A stretch of DNA of 64,000 nucleotides from JAAELZ01 sp965237995. GTDB taxonomy: Bacteria > Pseudomonadota > Gammaproteobacteria > Arenicellales > Poriferihabitantaceae. Location: NCBI GenBank assembly GCA_965237995.1, contig CBDEGO010000005.1, forward strand, positions 62,001-126,000, in the 5' to 3' direction. The position numbers and the translations under genes were made by a program. This document shows, in pieces, positions 63,408-64,000 of the stretch; the stretch's first letter is position 1, and every line of letters starts with the position of its first letter. The notes beneath the pieces were generated by a model. It made no database searches, was not told the DNA's origin, and worked only from the letters and a program-made list of their open reading frames with translations.

Positions 63408-64000
63408 TTTTATAAACCCCTTTTAACTCAAGGGTTTTTTCGTCATAGTATTTTGCATGTGTTTCGTATCCAAAAAACTTCACCTCATTAGCGTGGTCAT
63501 TTGATTCTATCGACATCTTTTTAAGCTTTCGGTACTTCTCAACATCAGCACCTTTTTTCGTGAAAGAAATTATCACGCTTGCAAGATGCGGGGCTTGCTT
63601 AAATGTAGAATAATTAAATTCAGGCACGTTATTCATATACTGCGTACGCCCCATTTCGATCGCTTTTTCAAATACTGCGTTGGTGAAATCGGCATCGCCT
63701 GTGAACGTGGCCTCACGGAAATCGGCATAACCTGTGGACGCGGCCTTAAGGAAATCCGCACCGCCTGTGAACGTGGTCTCACGGAAATCGGCACTAGTTG
63801 TGAACTTATATCCTCTAAAGCTTATCGTTTTTGGTATTTTCGCTTTCCTAAATGAGATAATGCCTTTTTGCTGATCGTTCGCTTTTAGCCATTCACTGAA
63901 CCGCTCAGCCCACTTGTTCCAGATATCTTTCCCTTCCTTAGCGCGCGATAGGTGCTCTTCTAAAATGGCTTTATGCTCATGTTCATTACTATTCCAGTAC
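63388..64000 (-). CDS. Pentapeptide-repeat protein (partial at right edge, frameshifted at its C-terminal end)
   Basis: The gene enters from the right edge; the visible part reads WAERFSEWLKAND, then KTISFRGYKFTTSADFRETT and further repeats of the ADFxxATFTGx type (11-residue period), then MGRTQYMNNVPEFNYSTF and a helical region. It stops at 63388 after GVYKSLLATI, but removing one base of the A4 run (63408-63411) restores a frame with two membrane helices. So it is either truncated by a real frameshift or an assembly error. Repeats of this type fold as a right-handed beta helix and often sit on membrane or DNA-mimic proteins; role unknown. Confidence 0.7.
   Translation of the reverse strand, partial: YWNSNEHEHKAILEEHLSRAKEGKDIWNKWAERFSEWLKANDQQKGIISFRKAKIPKTISFRGYKFTTSADFRETTFTGGADFLKAASTGYADFREATFTGDADFTNAVFEKAIEMGRTQYMNNVPEFNYSTFKQAPHLASVIISFTKKGADVEKYRKLKKMSIESNDHANEVKFFGYETHAKYYDEKTLELKGVYKSLLATI
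63661..63792 (-). repeat. Four 33-bp tandem repeats inside the pentapeptide-repeat gene
   Basis: Units at 63792-63760, 63759-63727, 63726-63694 and 63693-63661 each encode 11 residues of the ADFxxATFTGx type. Units one and three agree at 31 of 33 bases by hand comparison, while units two and four have diverged more. The period is in frame with the protein. Confidence 0.85.

Noticed and set aside
63586..63855. Plus-strand frame with repeated Glu-Ile-Gly segments
   Set aside because: It is the mirror of the pentapeptide repeats on the minus strand; the repeat pattern is explained there.

Overview
The window looks like a chromosome segment of a free-living, probably marine, gammaproteobacterium. 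The evidence is the gene content: a CrbS/CrbR-type regulatory pair beside acetyl-CoA synthetase, ErpA, Mpl, RNase D, SohB, the trio TRZ/ATZ hydrolase-UbiG-Gph, and several catabolic islands for small nitrogenous solutes of the osmolyte type. Base composition looks moderate (mid-40s % GC by eye, not computed). I saw no tRNA, rRNA, CRISPR array, insertion sequence or prophage.

Layout. 1-6165: a minus-strand catabolic group (aldehyde dehydrogenase, cut by the window edge; ADP-forming acyl-CoA synthetase; acyl-CoA dehydrogenase; beta-keto acid cleavage enzyme) with a divergent GlxA/AraC regulator, most like carnitine/gamma-butyrobetaine-type catabolism. 6351-9800: single-chain pyruvate carboxylase. 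9985-12302: response regulator, sensor kinase and secreted YHS protein in a row. 12648-14298: an aberrant HisA-like TIM barrel paired with a 3-hydroxyisobutyrate dehydrogenase-family enzyme. 14423-19926: drug/metabolite exporter, TauD-type dioxygenase plus FAD amine oxidase, MFS transporter, YaaA. 20240-21562: a membrane glycosyltransferase.

21709-28758 is the most interesting region: seven tightly spaced minus-strand genes combining the ectoine-catabolism enzymes EutA, DoeA/EutD (two copies) and DoeB/EutE with two different PhyH-type iron/2-oxoglutarate dioxygenases and a threonine-aldolase-type PLP enzyme. No EutB, EutC, transporter or AsnC-type regulator is present. It reads as a variant pathway for a hydroxylated ectoine-like compound, or for an unknown cyclic amidine or N-acyl amino acid.

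30665-37442 is an acetate-scavenging module: a symporter-fused hybrid histidine kinase (CrbS), a convergent LuxR-type regulator (CrbR) and divergent acs. 37547-53999 is mostly housekeeping: bactofilin, glnS, sohB, erpA, icd, pncC, an M16 protease, rnd, mpl, a DsbA-like protein, uup, a glutaredoxin-like protein and bioY. 54163-57420 is a translationally overlapping trio of enolase-superfamily dehydratase, GMC oxidoreductase and potassium channel. 57497-62732 holds a DUF1801 protein, a LysE exporter, rmuC, gph, ubiG and a TRZ/ATZ deaminase. The right edge is a pentapeptide-repeat membrane protein whose reading frame is broken by one base in an A4 run (TTTT on the + strand, 63408-63411).

Function names come from motifs and remembered families only; no database search was run.
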